Source: Planotetraspora kaengkrachanensis (lineage in GTDB: Bacteria > Actinomycetota > Actinomycetes > Streptosporangiales > Streptosporangiaceae). Taken from it: a DNA stretch of 64,000 nucleotides. Below are positions 24,574 through 32,204 of this stretch, one piece after another. The stretch lies in assembly GCF_016862895.1 (NCBI RefSeq), contig NZ_BONV01000035.1, forward strand, positions 1 to 64,000. Reading direction: 5' to 3'. Made by a program: the position numbers and the translations under genes. Below the pieces are notes generated by a model. The model ran no database searches and was not told where the DNA came from. It saw only the letters and a list, made by a program, of their open reading frames with translations. How positions within the stretch are numbered: position 1 is the stretch's first letter; every line of letters starts with the position of its first letter.

Positions 24574-25569
24574 GTGGAAAATTGGCGGCGGTTCGAGCGG
24601 GTCCAGGACGGTGCCTGTGAGTTCTGGCAGATTCGTCAGGAAGGCATCCGCTGCCACATCAGCTGGGGCCGTGACGGTAGCCGTCGTGGCGGGTCGACGA
24701 CCGTGGCACTGCTGGATGAGCGTCACGCGAAGTCCCACGTCGAGAAGAAGATCAGGGGGCAGCTTCGCAAGGGTTTCCTTGAGGTGGCCGGACTACCTGC
24801 ACCGATCGGCGACCCGGACGCGCTCGTGGTGGAGACCATTGCCGACGCGCAAGGGAAGCGGGCTTACGGGCTTCCCCGACCTCAGTATCTGCCTGTGGAG
24901 GGGTTCCGTGACGTGGTTTGCCACGCGCGAATCCATCCGGAGTCTCCGGGTACGGGGTTCTACCACTACCTGGTCTTGCGTGACGAAGGCCGCAGTGCTC
25001 TCGCGTTCAACGTCCGCGGATCGTCACATCGGCCGGAGGCCGTCACGGGGTTCCTGGAGACGGTCGTTACCGTTCGTGACCTGCCCTTCGACGGGCGACC
25101 GCACCACAAGATCGCCCTTGCCCGTCCAGTAGGGCCGTTCAGCCACGCGCTGCTGTGCTCGCCCGCGCTGGGTCAAGCCGCCGTCGCGTACCCGACGATT
25201 GCGGCCAGGGTGGCCACCGCTTTCCCGATCTATGACTGCGAGATCGGCGACGCTGATGCGGAGGTCTTCGTTGACGCCCGGATCCACGGGCATGGGGCGT
25301 TGCCGTACAGCGACTGGGCCCGTCGACCGCATCCGGTCGTCGACCTGCGCTTCGATATCCAAGGCCCCGACCCCGAGCGCGATCACACCTTCAAGGTGTA
25401 CCAACGCGTCCGCCTGGACACCCTGATGCCCAAGCTCGCGGCAGCTTCACCCGACAGCTGGCTGGAAGTCCGGTCCTTTCGCGGTGAGATCCGCCGGCTG
25501 ACCCCAACCAATCTCGCTGCCCCCAGTGACCTGGACAGATTCCTGCTCGACTCCCAACCGGCGATATAG
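24574..25569 (+). CDS. WGR-domain protein with uncharacterised C-terminal region
   Basis: This protein of 331 residues starts with a WGR domain (FERVQDGACEFWQI, then the hallmark SWGRDGSRRGG, and a basic helix HAKSHVEKKIRGQLRKGFLE) at about residues 3-70. WGR domains bind nucleic acid or mediate interactions in PARPs and bacterial MolR-like regulators. The remaining 250 residues contain FYHYLVLRDEGRSALAFNVRG and several beta-rich stretches; I do not recognise the fold. GTG 24574 follows an AGGAAGG element and starts the domain. It is convergent with the tyrosine recombinase, and both are enclosed by 16-bp inverted repeats. Confidence 0.8.
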   Translation: MENWRRFERVQDGACEFWQIRQEGIRCHISWGRDGSRRGGSTTVALLDERHAKSHVEKKIRGQLRKGFLEVAGLPAPIGDPDALVVETIADAQGKRAYGLPRPQYLPVEGFRDVVCHARIHPESPGTGFYHYLVLRDEGRSALAFNVRGSSHRPEAVTGFLETVVTVRDLPFDGRPHHKIALARPVGPFSHALLCSPALGQAAVAYPTIAARVATAFPIYDCEIGDADAEVFVDARIHGHGALPYSDWARRPHPVVDLRFDIQGPDPERDHTFKVYQRVRLDTLMPKLAAASPDSWLEVRSFRGEIRRLTPTNLAAPSDLDRFLLDSQPAI

Positions 25570-25616
25570 CTGCCCCGGCGGGACCAGCAACATCCTCATC
25601 TCGGCATGGTCGTGAG

Positions 25617-26531
25617 TTACGTCCCGGATGCCATGAATGCGGCGAGGATGTAGTTGGGGTGTCGGTCAAGATTCTTGCGGGCTCGGTCGTAGCGCATGGT
25701 GGTGCGTGGGTCGGCGTGGCGGGCGGCGATCTGCACGTCGCGCAGAGGGACACCGGCGTCGAGCATGGTGGTGACGTAGGTGTGGCGCAGCATGTGCGGG
25801 TGCATCCGCGGCATGCGCACACCGGCGGCATCCGCGAGACGTTTGAGCCGGCGCGTAGCAGCGTGGCGATCCATCCGAGTACCACAGCTGTTGAGCAAGA
25901 TCGGCCCTGCGGTGCGGTCTCCGATCGCGCGGTCGATCGCACGGCCGACCGCTGGTGGCAGCGGTGTCAGCACGGCCTTGTCGCCCTTGCCCACGACGCG
26001 AAGAACGCGGTGACCGTGTTCCTCACCGATGTCGGCGATGTCGGCGCCCGAAGCCTCGAAGATCCGCAGCCCGAGTAGGCCGAGCATGGCGACTAGGGCG
26101 AAGTCGTGGGGGTTGGTGGACGAGCGGGCTGCGGTGAGGATGGCCTCGAACTGCAGGTGTGACAGGCCGAGGGTCGGTGATTCGGGTGGCACGGTCGGGC
26201 GGCGAACATACTCGGCGGGTGAGTGCTCGAGGACAGCGTCGATGACGCAGGTGCGGTAGAAGCAGATCACCACGGACAGGCGGCGGGACACGGTGGATGG
26301 CTTGAACCGGCGGACCTCCTGCAGCCAGCGGACGAACATTTCGATCTCGACGCGGCGTGCCGCCAGCGGTGTGATGTCACGTTCGGTGCACCAGCGTAGG
26401 TAGATCAGCAGGTCGGACTCAGTGTGGATACGTGACAGGCCGCGGTAGCGACCCAGATGCGCTGCCAAGGCCACGCGCAACATCGGATCTTCCAGAAGTG
26501 ATGCAAGACGTTGATCGGCAAGAATGTCCAT
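25617..26531 (-). CDS. Tyrosine recombinase (XerC/D-like integrase)
   Basis: This 304-residue site-specific recombinase has a SAM-like core-binding domain at about residues 20-110 and a catalytic domain with the full set Arg156, Lys182 or 185, His246-x-x-Arg249, His272 and Tyr281. The sequence looks functional. It is shorter than phage integrases and lacks an AP2-like arm domain, which suits a Xer-type or cassette-type recombinase. It is not the housekeeping XerC/D by context. It converges on the WGR gene and lies in a zone with dispersed short repeats and an excisable-looking insertion at 30.2-31.9 kb. Confidence 0.92.
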   Translation of the reverse strand: MDILADQRLASLLEDPMLRVALAAHLGRYRGLSRIHTESDLLIYLRWCTERDITPLAARRVEIEMFVRWLQEVRRFKPSTVSRRLSVVICFYRTCVIDAVLEHSPAEYVRRPTVPPESPTLGLSHLQFEAILTAARSSTNPHDFALVAMLGLLGLRIFEASGADIADIGEEHGHRVLRVVGKGDKAVLTPLPPAVGRAIDRAIGDRTAGPILLNSCGTRMDRHAATRRLKRLADAAGVRMPRMHPHMLRHTYVTTMLDAGVPLRDVQIAARHADPRTTMRYDRARKNLDRHPNYILAAFMASGT

Positions 26532-26596
26532 ACCTCAACAGTCGGACGGGCGGCCCGGGAGACGCCGGCTGGCGACCTGGCCTACGGATGTCCGCC

Positions 26597-26612
26597 TTTG
26601 CCGATGAGCGGA
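26597..26612 (+). repeat. 16-bp inverted repeat, right copy, upstream of recombinase gene
   Basis: TTTGCCGATGAGCGGA here is the exact inverted partner of the copy at 24474-24489. It lies 66 bp upstream of the recombinase start. Confidence 0.65.
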
Positions 26613-26629
26613 CGATGCCTCGGCGAGAT

Positions 26630-26652
26630 GTGTCAGTGTCAGATGGCATGGT
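26630..26652 (+). promoter_or_regulatory. PafBC-like promoter, possibly leaderless
   Basis: GTGTCAGTG at 26630-26638, eight bases, then CATGGT at 26647-26652 resembles the actinobacterial RecA-independent DNA-damage promoter pattern TTGTCRGTG-N8-TANNNT. The predicted transcription start falls at or beside ATG 26659, so the mRNA may be leaderless. Confidence 0.4.
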
Positions 26653-26658
26653 TCAGGT

Positions 26659-27051
26659 ATGCCGATCACCGCCGATGAGCTTCGTCCATACTTCCGATCA
26701 GCGTGGGGCGCCGACACCTGCTACCCCGACAGCCGGGAGGAGTGGACTCCCCGGAACCCAGCCCGCGATCAGTGCGGCATGACGGCGCTGGTCGTGCAGG
26801 ACATCCTGGACGGTGACCTGATCATCGGCGAGGTCCACGTGGGCGGCGTGCAGATCGGCCACCACTACTGGAACCGGCTACCGGATGGTTCCGAAGTGGA
26901 CCTCACCGCGGACCAGTTCCGGCCGGATGAGGAGGTGGTGGGCGGCAGAGTGGTCGCTCGACCGCCGGACGCTCCGCGCCGTCACCGCGAGCAGTACGAA
27001 CTCTTGCGCGAGCGAGTACTCGAAGCGCTGGCCGCCGATGCGCGGTCCTGA
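26659..27051 (+). CDS. YunG-family protein
   Basis: This 130-residue protein resembles the uncharacterised YunG group: RSAWGADTCYP near the start, RDQCGMTALVVQDILDGDLI with a Cys, and VGGVQIGHHYWNRLPDGSEVDLTADQF. The Cys, His-His and Asp-Leu-Thr arrangement recalls a papain-like or transglutaminase-like fold, but activity is not established. No ribosome site is visible; the upstream promoter-like sequence places the transcript start near the ATG. The gene stands alone beside the tyrosine recombinase. Confidence 0.72.
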   Translation: MPITADELRPYFRSAWGADTCYPDSREEWTPRNPARDQCGMTALVVQDILDGDLIIGEVHVGGVQIGHHYWNRLPDGSEVDLTADQFRPDEEVVGGRVVARPPDAPRRHREQYELLRERVLEALAADARS

Positions 27052-27182
27052 ACCATCGCACGACTCTGCCGCTGGTGGCGCGCACCAACGTGCCGAAATC
27101 CGATCGCGGCTCCGAGGGATCGGCTGCTGTCGGTGCCATCTGCTTTGCTTCCTTCTTCGTGAACGTATCAAGGAGGACACTC

Positions 27183-28142
27183 GTGGCTCGACTCCCCTCA
27201 CCCCACCCCGTCGATCCCACACCGCGGCGCTGGTGGGGTGACCACCTCGCAGTGCCGGTCGGGCTGGGGGGCAACACGTTCGGCCGCACCACCGACGCCG
27301 CTGCATCCCATCGGGTCCTCGATGCGTTCGCCGAAGCCGGAGGTGCGCTGGTCGACACCGCCGACACCTACTCCGACGGAGCATCGGAGGCCATCGTTGG
27401 AGCCTGGATGCGTGACCGGAAGAACCGCGACCAGGTGGTGGTGTCGACGAAGGGCGGCAACCACCCGCGTTTCGAGGGACTGTCCGCGATCACCGTGGCC
27501 GCTGCTGTCGACGAGTCGCTGCGTCGACTGGGCACCGACTACATCGACCTGTACTTCGCGCACTACCAGGACGACCTGACGCCGATCGAGGAGAGCGCGG
27601 CAGCGTTCGACGCTCTGGTCCAGGCAGGCAAGATCCGGGCCATCGGACTCTCGAACTTCACCGCCGCCGCCGTCCGTGAGTGGATCGACACCGCTGGCAG
27701 CGGCGGCTTCGCCGCACCGGTCGCGCTCCAACCGCACTACAGCCTGATTCATCGGCAGCCGTTCGAGGGGGAGTTCGCCCCGCTTGCGAGCGAGGCCGGT
27801 CTTGCGGTGCTTCCTTACCGGGCCCTCGGTGGCGGATTCCTGTCGGGCAAGTACCGCACCGATGCTGACACCGAGGACCGAGCCAGGGGAGCCGGCGTGC
27901 GACCTCTGCTCACGCCCGAGGGCCTCCGCCTGCTCGACACCATCGACGCGATCGCCCACGACCATCACGCTCGGGCCGCCACGATCGCTCTGGCCTGGCT
28001 GATGCACCAACCGGCCGTCACGGCACCGTTGGCCTCCGCCACCTCCCGTGCGCAGCTCGAAGAGCTCCTGGCAGCGCCAGCCGTCACGCTGGACGAAGCG
28101 GAGATCACCCGCCTCAACACCGCAGCCGATGACCTCGCATAG
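27183..28142 (+). CDS. Aldo/keto reductase
   Basis: This aldo/keto reductase of 319 residues has the tetrad Asp58/Tyr63 in DTADTYSDG, Lys90 in VSTKGG and His127 in FAHYQD. GLSNF and the C-terminal ASATSRAQLEELL cofactor region are present. GTG 27183 has AGGAGG at 27171-27176, clearly better than the upstream in-frame starts. It is only distantly similar to the aldo/keto reductase at 2823. No regulator is adjacent. The substrate is unknown. Confidence 0.9.
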   Translation: MARLPSPHPVDPTPRRWWGDHLAVPVGLGGNTFGRTTDAAASHRVLDAFAEAGGALVDTADTYSDGASEAIVGAWMRDRKNRDQVVVSTKGGNHPRFEGLSAITVAAAVDESLRRLGTDYIDLYFAHYQDDLTPIEESAAAFDALVQAGKIRAIGLSNFTAAAVREWIDTAGSGGFAAPVALQPHYSLIHRQPFEGEFAPLASEAGLAVLPYRALGGGFLSGKYRTDADTEDRARGAGVRPLLTPEGLRLLDTIDAIAHDHHARAATIALAWLMHQPAVTAPLASATSRAQLEELLAAPAVTLDEAEITRLNTAADDLA

Positions 28143-28292
28143 ACCGGAGCGTCCTGGCCAGCTCGCGCCCGGCTGTGAGCTGGATTCACCGGTGAGAACG
28201 CACGGACATGCCGCGATCAGGGCGTCCGTCGCAGCCGTGAACGACCGGATCTGCCGAGATCAGTACGTCGATCGCTGTGGGAGGCTTCGTAG

Positions 28293-28922
28293 GTGACGAG
28301 CTTTCAGGACGCCCTGGATGCGGCCGTAGCCGACCCCGGTTCTCCGGCGTGGGATCTAATCTGGCAGGAGTCGTGTGACCAGGGCACCTGCGATCCTGCG
28401 AGCGCCGTTCTGCTGCCCTGGTTGGCCCGCACCTGCGCCAACTTCAGTCCTCAAGACCGCGAGCGCGCCGTCGTACTCGCCGGGTTCATCGCCGTAGACG
28501 CCGACGAGAAGAGCCGCGGCTTGTACGCCGACAACATCGCCACCTTGCGTGCGCTGACCCTTGAATGCCTGGCGTCGGGCGGGTCCAGCGACACGATGTT
28601 CGTGTACCTGCAGCAGGCCGTACTCGGTTTCGACGGTGACGAGGTCTGGGGCAAGGAGCTGGACCGCATCAACGACGGGGAGGTCGATGTGCAGTGCCCG
28701 GCGTGCGCTGAGGACCTGCTTATCGACCTGCAACCAGTAGGTTCCTCGATCGAGGCGGGGCTTTCCTCGCAGCTGGCCACGCGTCTGCACGCCGAGGCGT
28801 CGCGGGTGGGTCACGAGTCGGTGGTGACCGCACTCACCTACTTGTTTGGTCGAATGAACTGTCCCGCATGTGGTGCCACGTTCAACGTTGCGGACGAGGT
28901 GACCGGCAGTTATCCCCGATGA
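28293..28922 (+). CDS. Hypothetical protein with C-terminal zinc-ribbon-like cysteine pairs
   Basis: This acidic 209-residue protein is helical in its first 130 residues, which look like HEAT or armadillo-type repeats (LLPWLARTCANF, AVVLAGFIAVDADEK, LRALTLECLASGG). It then has two CPxC pairs, CPACAEDL at about 135 and CPACGATF at about 193, that could bind one zinc. Similar helical proteins with zinc knuckles occur as isolated actinobacterial genes. I do not recognise a named family. The GTG start has GGGAGG about ten bases upstream. Confidence 0.7.
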   Translation: MTSFQDALDAAVADPGSPAWDLIWQESCDQGTCDPASAVLLPWLARTCANFSPQDRERAVVLAGFIAVDADEKSRGLYADNIATLRALTLECLASGGSSDTMFVYLQQAVLGFDGDEVWGKELDRINDGEVDVQCPACAEDLLIDLQPVGSSIEAGLSSQLATRLHAEASRVGHESVVTALTYLFGRMNCPACGATFNVADEVTGSYPR

Positions 28923-29077
28923 CCGCAGGCATCCTCATTTGCCGCTGGTCGGGCGTCGGTAGGACAGCGAGTGTGGCAGGTCCGACGCTGCCGAGATCAG
29001 TAGTCGATCGCCGAGGTTGAGGGCGTTGTTCGGTGGGTCGTTCCGGCTCGCGGGTGCGGGCCCTTATCATTCGGCCG

Positions 29078-29740
29078 GTGACCGCCTACGACGAACTTGA
29101 CCTGTTCGAGCAGTTGGATACCTCGAGTTTGCCGGCGCGGCAGCAGCGCATCCTGGTCGCGATCCGGGATTGGGTCGTCCGGTATGGGTACTCGCCGAGC
29201 GTTCGGCAGATCGGTGACGCAGTGGGGCTGCGGTCGTCGTCATCGGTGTCCAAGCACCTGGCGAGCCTGGAGGAGAAGGGCTTCCTGCGGCGTGGTGCGA
29301 CCGTGTCCCGGCCGATCGACGTGCGGGCATTCCTGCCGGGGTCCAGGCCGGCGGAGTCGGGTGGCGACTCAGTGGACGTGCCGGTGGTTGGCGAGATCGC
29401 CGCAGGGATCCCGATCCTGGCGGAGGAACACATCGACGACCTGCTGCGTTTGCCCCGCGGGCTCACCGGCCGCGGCACGGTGTTCGCGCTGCGGGTGCGC
29501 GGGGACTCGATGATCGAGGCCGCGATCTGTGACGGTGACATCGTCGTGGTGCGTCAGCAGCAGGAGGCCCACTCGGGGCAGATCGTGGCCGCGATGATCG
29601 ATGGGGAGGCTACGGTCAAGGTGTACCGACGCCGCGGCGGCCACGTCCTGCTCGAGCCGCGCAACCCGGCCTATGAGGTCATCGACGGCGACCAGGCCGC
29701 CGTGCTGGGCGTCGTCGTCTCGGTGCTGCGCAGCGTCTGA
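29078..29740 (+). CDS. lexA: LexA-like repressor
   Basis: The 220-residue protein has the LexA winged HTH (RQQRILVAIRDWVVRYGYSPSVRQIGDAVGLRSSSSVSKHLASLEEKGFL) and a peptidase S24 domain. The Ala109-Gly110 cleavage site is in EIAAGIP, the Ser nucleophile is Ser144 in GDSM and the Lys base is Lys181 in ATVKVYRR. It should bind SOS boxes and self-cleave on RecA filaments. GTG 29078 is chosen because homology begins there. No nrdR is beside it, and I see no GAAC-N4-GTTC box upstream. It may therefore be a second lexA copy in accessory DNA rather than the housekeeping gene, a question the window cannot settle. Confidence 0.88.
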   Translation: MTAYDELDLFEQLDTSSLPARQQRILVAIRDWVVRYGYSPSVRQIGDAVGLRSSSSVSKHLASLEEKGFLRRGATVSRPIDVRAFLPGSRPAESGGDSVDVPVVGEIAAGIPILAEEHIDDLLRLPRGLTGRGTVFALRVRGDSMIEAAICDGDIVVVRQQQEAHSGQIVAAMIDGEATVKVYRRRGGHVLLEPRNPAYEVIDGDQAAVLGVVVSVLRSV

Positions 29741-29925
29741 CACTCGTTTGGCCGACGAATCTCGCTCGGACAGACGACAGATCCTGCACCAGGCCGCCAA
29801 ACAGGGCGGGGAGTGAGTTGCCCCGTCTCTGATGAGGGGCCAATCATCTGCGGGCAGTGCTCCAATGCTGTCAACGCACACTCATGCCAATGACAGCGTG
29901 GTCACCGAACTCAGACCGAGCGCAC

Positions 29926-29944
29926 GGCCAGCGGCATGAGCGGA
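29926..29944 (+). repeat. Dispersed motif copy downstream of split GNAT gene
   Basis: GGCCAGCGGCATGAGCGGA differs at one position from the copy at 32156-32174. The two lie as direct repeats on either side of the interrupted GNAT gene and its insert. Confidence 0.65.
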
Positions 29945-29949
29945 TACTG

Positions 29950-30247
29950 TCAGAGGCCAAACAGCGGCCGACAAGCCGCCGTCCCGTCCACCCTCACCGC
30001 GGGCCGCTTCTCCTGAAGCCACCTCTCCCGGGTAAGCCGTAGGCGGTCGGATACGACAGCCTCGTCGCCGCGAGCATCAACTGAGATGCCGTCGTACTCA
30101 TAGCCGAGCTTGCGGGACACGCCCTGAGAGGCATGGTTGTCCTGGAACACCTCGGTGAGTGCGGCACGTGCGTCGAGTTGTCGAAGGCTAGCGTCAGCAG
30201 GCCTATCCGAGCCTCGGTTCCGTAGCGCTTGCCCTGGTGTTCGATTC
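29950..30247 (-). pseudogene. GNAT acetyltransferase, 3' half of an interrupted gene
   Basis: The minus strand encodes the C-terminal half of a GNAT protein: EHQGKRYGTEARIGLLTLAFD in one frame, then ARAALTEVFQDNHASQGVSRKLGYEYDG to the end TAACRPLFGL in another. A one-base deletion at about 30176-30182 causes the frame change. The 5' half is at 31899-32160, and the two are separated by a 1,658-bp insertion. Joining them at the shared heptamer restores SAWLGIEHQGKRYGTEAR in frame, so the gene was whole before the insertion. The frameshifts show it is now dead in any case. Confidence 0.85.
30241..30247. repeat. 7-bp direct repeat, left border of inserted segment
   Basis: TCGATTC here matches 31899-31905. 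The pair bounds the segment that interrupts the GNAT gene and behaves like a target duplication or recombination overlap. Confidence 0.7.
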
Positions 30248-30289
30248 GGGCCGTCCAACGGCCTCGGACGGCGGTGTCACAGCGGGAGG

Positions 30290-30504
30290 TATTTGCGGAT
30301 CTTGCCGCGTACGTGGAGGCGTTCGAGGCGCTCGGCGGTGCATTGCCGAACTCGCCGCCGAGCACCGGCCGAGCCGGTGGAGCAGATCGCCACCGACTCG
30401 GTCGGGACCGCTGGTTCACCGCGGCCGAGGCGGTGGCCTACGGCTTGGCCGATGAGATCATCGGTAGTCCGGCCGACGCCCCGGAGTCCGGCACCCCTGC
30501 GTAG
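30290..30504 (+). pseudogene. ClpP C-terminal fragment, frameshifted
   Basis: Three reading frames in turn give CIAELAAEH, then PVEQIATDS, then RDRWFTAAEAVAYGLADEII. Together these match the C-terminal part of ATP-dependent Clp protease proteolytic subunits. The catalytic Ser and His region is missing and at least two frameshifts are present. The last 67 bp overlap the end of the monooxygenase gene on the other strand. It lies inside the segment that splits the GNAT gene. Confidence 0.72.
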
Positions 30505-31661
30505 TCGGGCAGCTCGACGCCGTTGATCGCACGCTCGACCAGTTCGGTGAACCATTCGCTGGCGAAATCGAGGCTCGGCTCGGCGTCCGGCCCCGGGACC
30601 TCGAGGCTGTGTACGTGCAACCGGCCGATCTCCTGGTTGGCCTCCACGAACGAGCGCATCCGAGCCTCGTAGCCGGCGAACCCGGCCTCCGGGTCCCACC
30701 CGGCGGCGGCCAGCTCTCCGGCCAGCAGGTAGGCGCCGACCAGGGCCAGCCCGGTGCCCGCCCCGGACATCGGTGACGCGCTGAACGCCGCGTCCCCGAG
30801 CAGCCCCACCCGTCCGCTCGACCAGCGGTCCATCACCACCTGAGCGACCTGGTCCAGATAGAAGTCCGGGGTGTCGTCCACGTGCGCGAGGATGCGCTGG
30901 GTCAACCAGCCGAAACCGTCCATCCGCTCGCACAGCAGGCGCTTCTGCGCCGCGACGTCGCGGTAATCGACGTCGAAGTCGGCCGCGGGGAAGGAGAACA
31001 TGGCCATCGCCCGGGTGGCGTCCGGGATGGGCCGCAGGCCGGCGGACCGTCCGGCCTCCTGATAGTCGATCATCCAGCGGTCCACTCCGAACTCGTTGGG
31101 CACGCTGTAGAAGGCCAGCACGAGCCCGAGATGGCGGATGAAGTGCTCGCGCGGCTCGAAGACCATCGCTCGCAACTGCGAGTGCAGCCCGTCGGCCCCG
31201 ATCACCAGGTCAAAGCGCCGCCGGTCGCCGCCAGTGAAGACCACGTCAACCCCGTCCGCGTCCTGGCTGAGCTCGGCGATCCGGTCACCGAAGACGTACT
31301 CGACACCGTCCCGGGTGTCGTCGTAGAGCAGTCGGGACAGGTCCCCGCGCAGGATCTCGATATCCGCGATGAACCCGTCGCCGCCGTGGTCGTCCGCGCG
31401 GTGGGTCTCCAGCACGTTCCCGTCCGCGTCCACGATGTTCGCGCCAGCGGTATCGGTGCGGGCCGCGCGCACCGCCGCGTCCAGCCCCATCCGCCGGATG
31501 ACCTCTTTGGCCACCCCGCGTGCGTCCACCGCCTGCCCACCGGGGCGCAGCTCGGGGGCGCGCTCCACCACGGTCACCTCGGCCCCCCGCCGGCGCAGCC
31601 AGTGGGCCAGCGCTGGCCCCGCGATGCTCGCCCCAGCCACCAACACCCTGATGCCGCTCAT
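30438..31661 (-). CDS. FAD-dependent monooxygenase (TetX/PHBH-like)
   Basis: This flavoprotein hydroxylase of 407 residues has the N-terminal FAD fingerprint VLVAGASIAGPALAHWL, the DG motif in VIGADGLHSQLR and the GD motif GRVGLLGDAAFSASPMSGAGTGLAL. It uses NADPH and oxygen to hydroxylate an aromatic or polyketide-like substrate; some relatives inactivate tetracyclines or rifamycins. ATG 31661 has AGGAGG four bases upstream. It is intact and lies inside an insertion that interrupts a GNAT gene, so it is recently acquired cargo. No regulator accompanies it. Confidence 0.9.
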   Translation of the reverse strand: MSGIRVLVAGASIAGPALAHWLRRRGAEVTVVERAPELRPGGQAVDARGVAKEVIRRMGLDAAVRAARTDTAGANIVDADGNVLETHRADDHGGDGFIADIEILRGDLSRLLYDDTRDGVEYVFGDRIAELSQDADGVDVVFTGGDRRRFDLVIGADGLHSQLRAMVFEPREHFIRHLGLVLAFYSVPNEFGVDRWMIDYQEAGRSAGLRPIPDATRAMAMFSFPAADFDVDYRDVAAQKRLLCERMDGFGWLTQRILAHVDDTPDFYLDQVAQVVMDRWSSGRVGLLGDAAFSASPMSGAGTGLALVGAYLLAGELAAAGWDPEAGFAGYEARMRSFVEANQEIGRLHVHSLEVPGPDAEPSLDFASEWFTELVERAINGVELPDYAGVPDSGASAGLPMISSAKP

Positions 31662-31898
31662 ATCGCCTCCTGCTCGTCCGATTCGTGTCGATGATGTGAG
31701 TTGGCCCAGTCCTCGGTCCGCCTCCATCTCGATAATCAGACTCGGGCGCGGCCAGGAAATCATCGCTGCGCAGTCATCGGATTCAGCGCTGGTGGATCAT
31801 CGCAGTCCACGGTAGGCGGTCAACGCGATCAGGGCCAGGGTGGACTGGATCGCCACGCGACGGCGGGCGCCGAAGCCGCCACCGCCGCACTGCGGCAG

Positions 31899-32160
31899 TC
31901 GATTCCCAGCCACGCGGATGTCGTGACCTCCCGAACAACCAAGAAGTCACGCGCTCGAAGCGTGACTACGCCAAGCGGATCTCCATGACGAAAGGCCCCA
32001 AGCCCGAGCCGCCACGCTCCAGCTTCCAAGCTTGCCCCAGTGTTCCTGCAGCACGAACCGGGCCCGATCCTCGGGGCTGCCGTCGGTCCAAGGCGTCGGG
32101 AACGGACGCTCGTCCGCGCGGTGCACGCCCCTGCCGGCGAGGTGAGCAAGCTCACGGACA
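31899..32160 (-). pseudogene. GNAT acetyltransferase, 5' part of the interrupted gene
   Basis: The minus strand encodes ELAHLAGRGVHRADERPF, PTPWTDGSPEDRARFVLQEH and then, after a frameshift near 32015-32025, WRLGLGAFRHGDPLGVVTLR and REVTTSAWLG. This is the N-terminal half of a GNAT protein whose C-terminal half lies at 29950-30247. The first 20-30 residues are not recognisable, and the CGGCATGAGCGG motif sits at that end. The heptamer TCGATTC at 31899-31905 is the right border of the insertion. Confidence 0.82.
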
Positions 32161-32174
32161 GCGGCATGAGCGGA
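32156..32174 (+). repeat. Dispersed motif copy upstream of SUKH-like gene
   Basis: GGACAGCGGCATGAGCGGA matches 18 of 19 positions of 29926-29944. It lies at the 5' end of the split GNAT gene and 31 bp before the SUKH-like gene on the other strand. Confidence 0.65.
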
Positions 32175-32204
32175 CGCGTGCGAGGGTTCCCAACGTTTGG
32201 CAGG

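Larger units (their letters stand above)
30248..31905. mobile_element. 1,658-bp insertion carrying an FAD monooxygenase gene and a ClpP fragment
   Basis: This segment, counted with one copy of the TCGATTC repeat, interrupts a GNAT gene exactly; removing it restores the GNAT reading frame across the join. It contains a complete FAD-dependent monooxygenase on the minus strand and a degraded ClpP fragment on the plus strand. No transposase is present. Its entry could be cassette integration by a tyrosine recombinase, illegitimate insertion at microhomology, or trapping by a lost element. Confidence 0.65.

Noticed and set aside
29085-29105. CGAAC and GTTCG near the lexA start as an SOS box
   Set aside because: The spacing is seven bases, not the four of the actinobacterial LexA box, and it lies inside the coding region.
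31810-31890. Hydrophobic minus-strand reading RRVAIQSTLALIALTAYRGL as a membrane-protein end
   Set aside because: No upstream part and no homology; it is inside the insertion border and may be chance.
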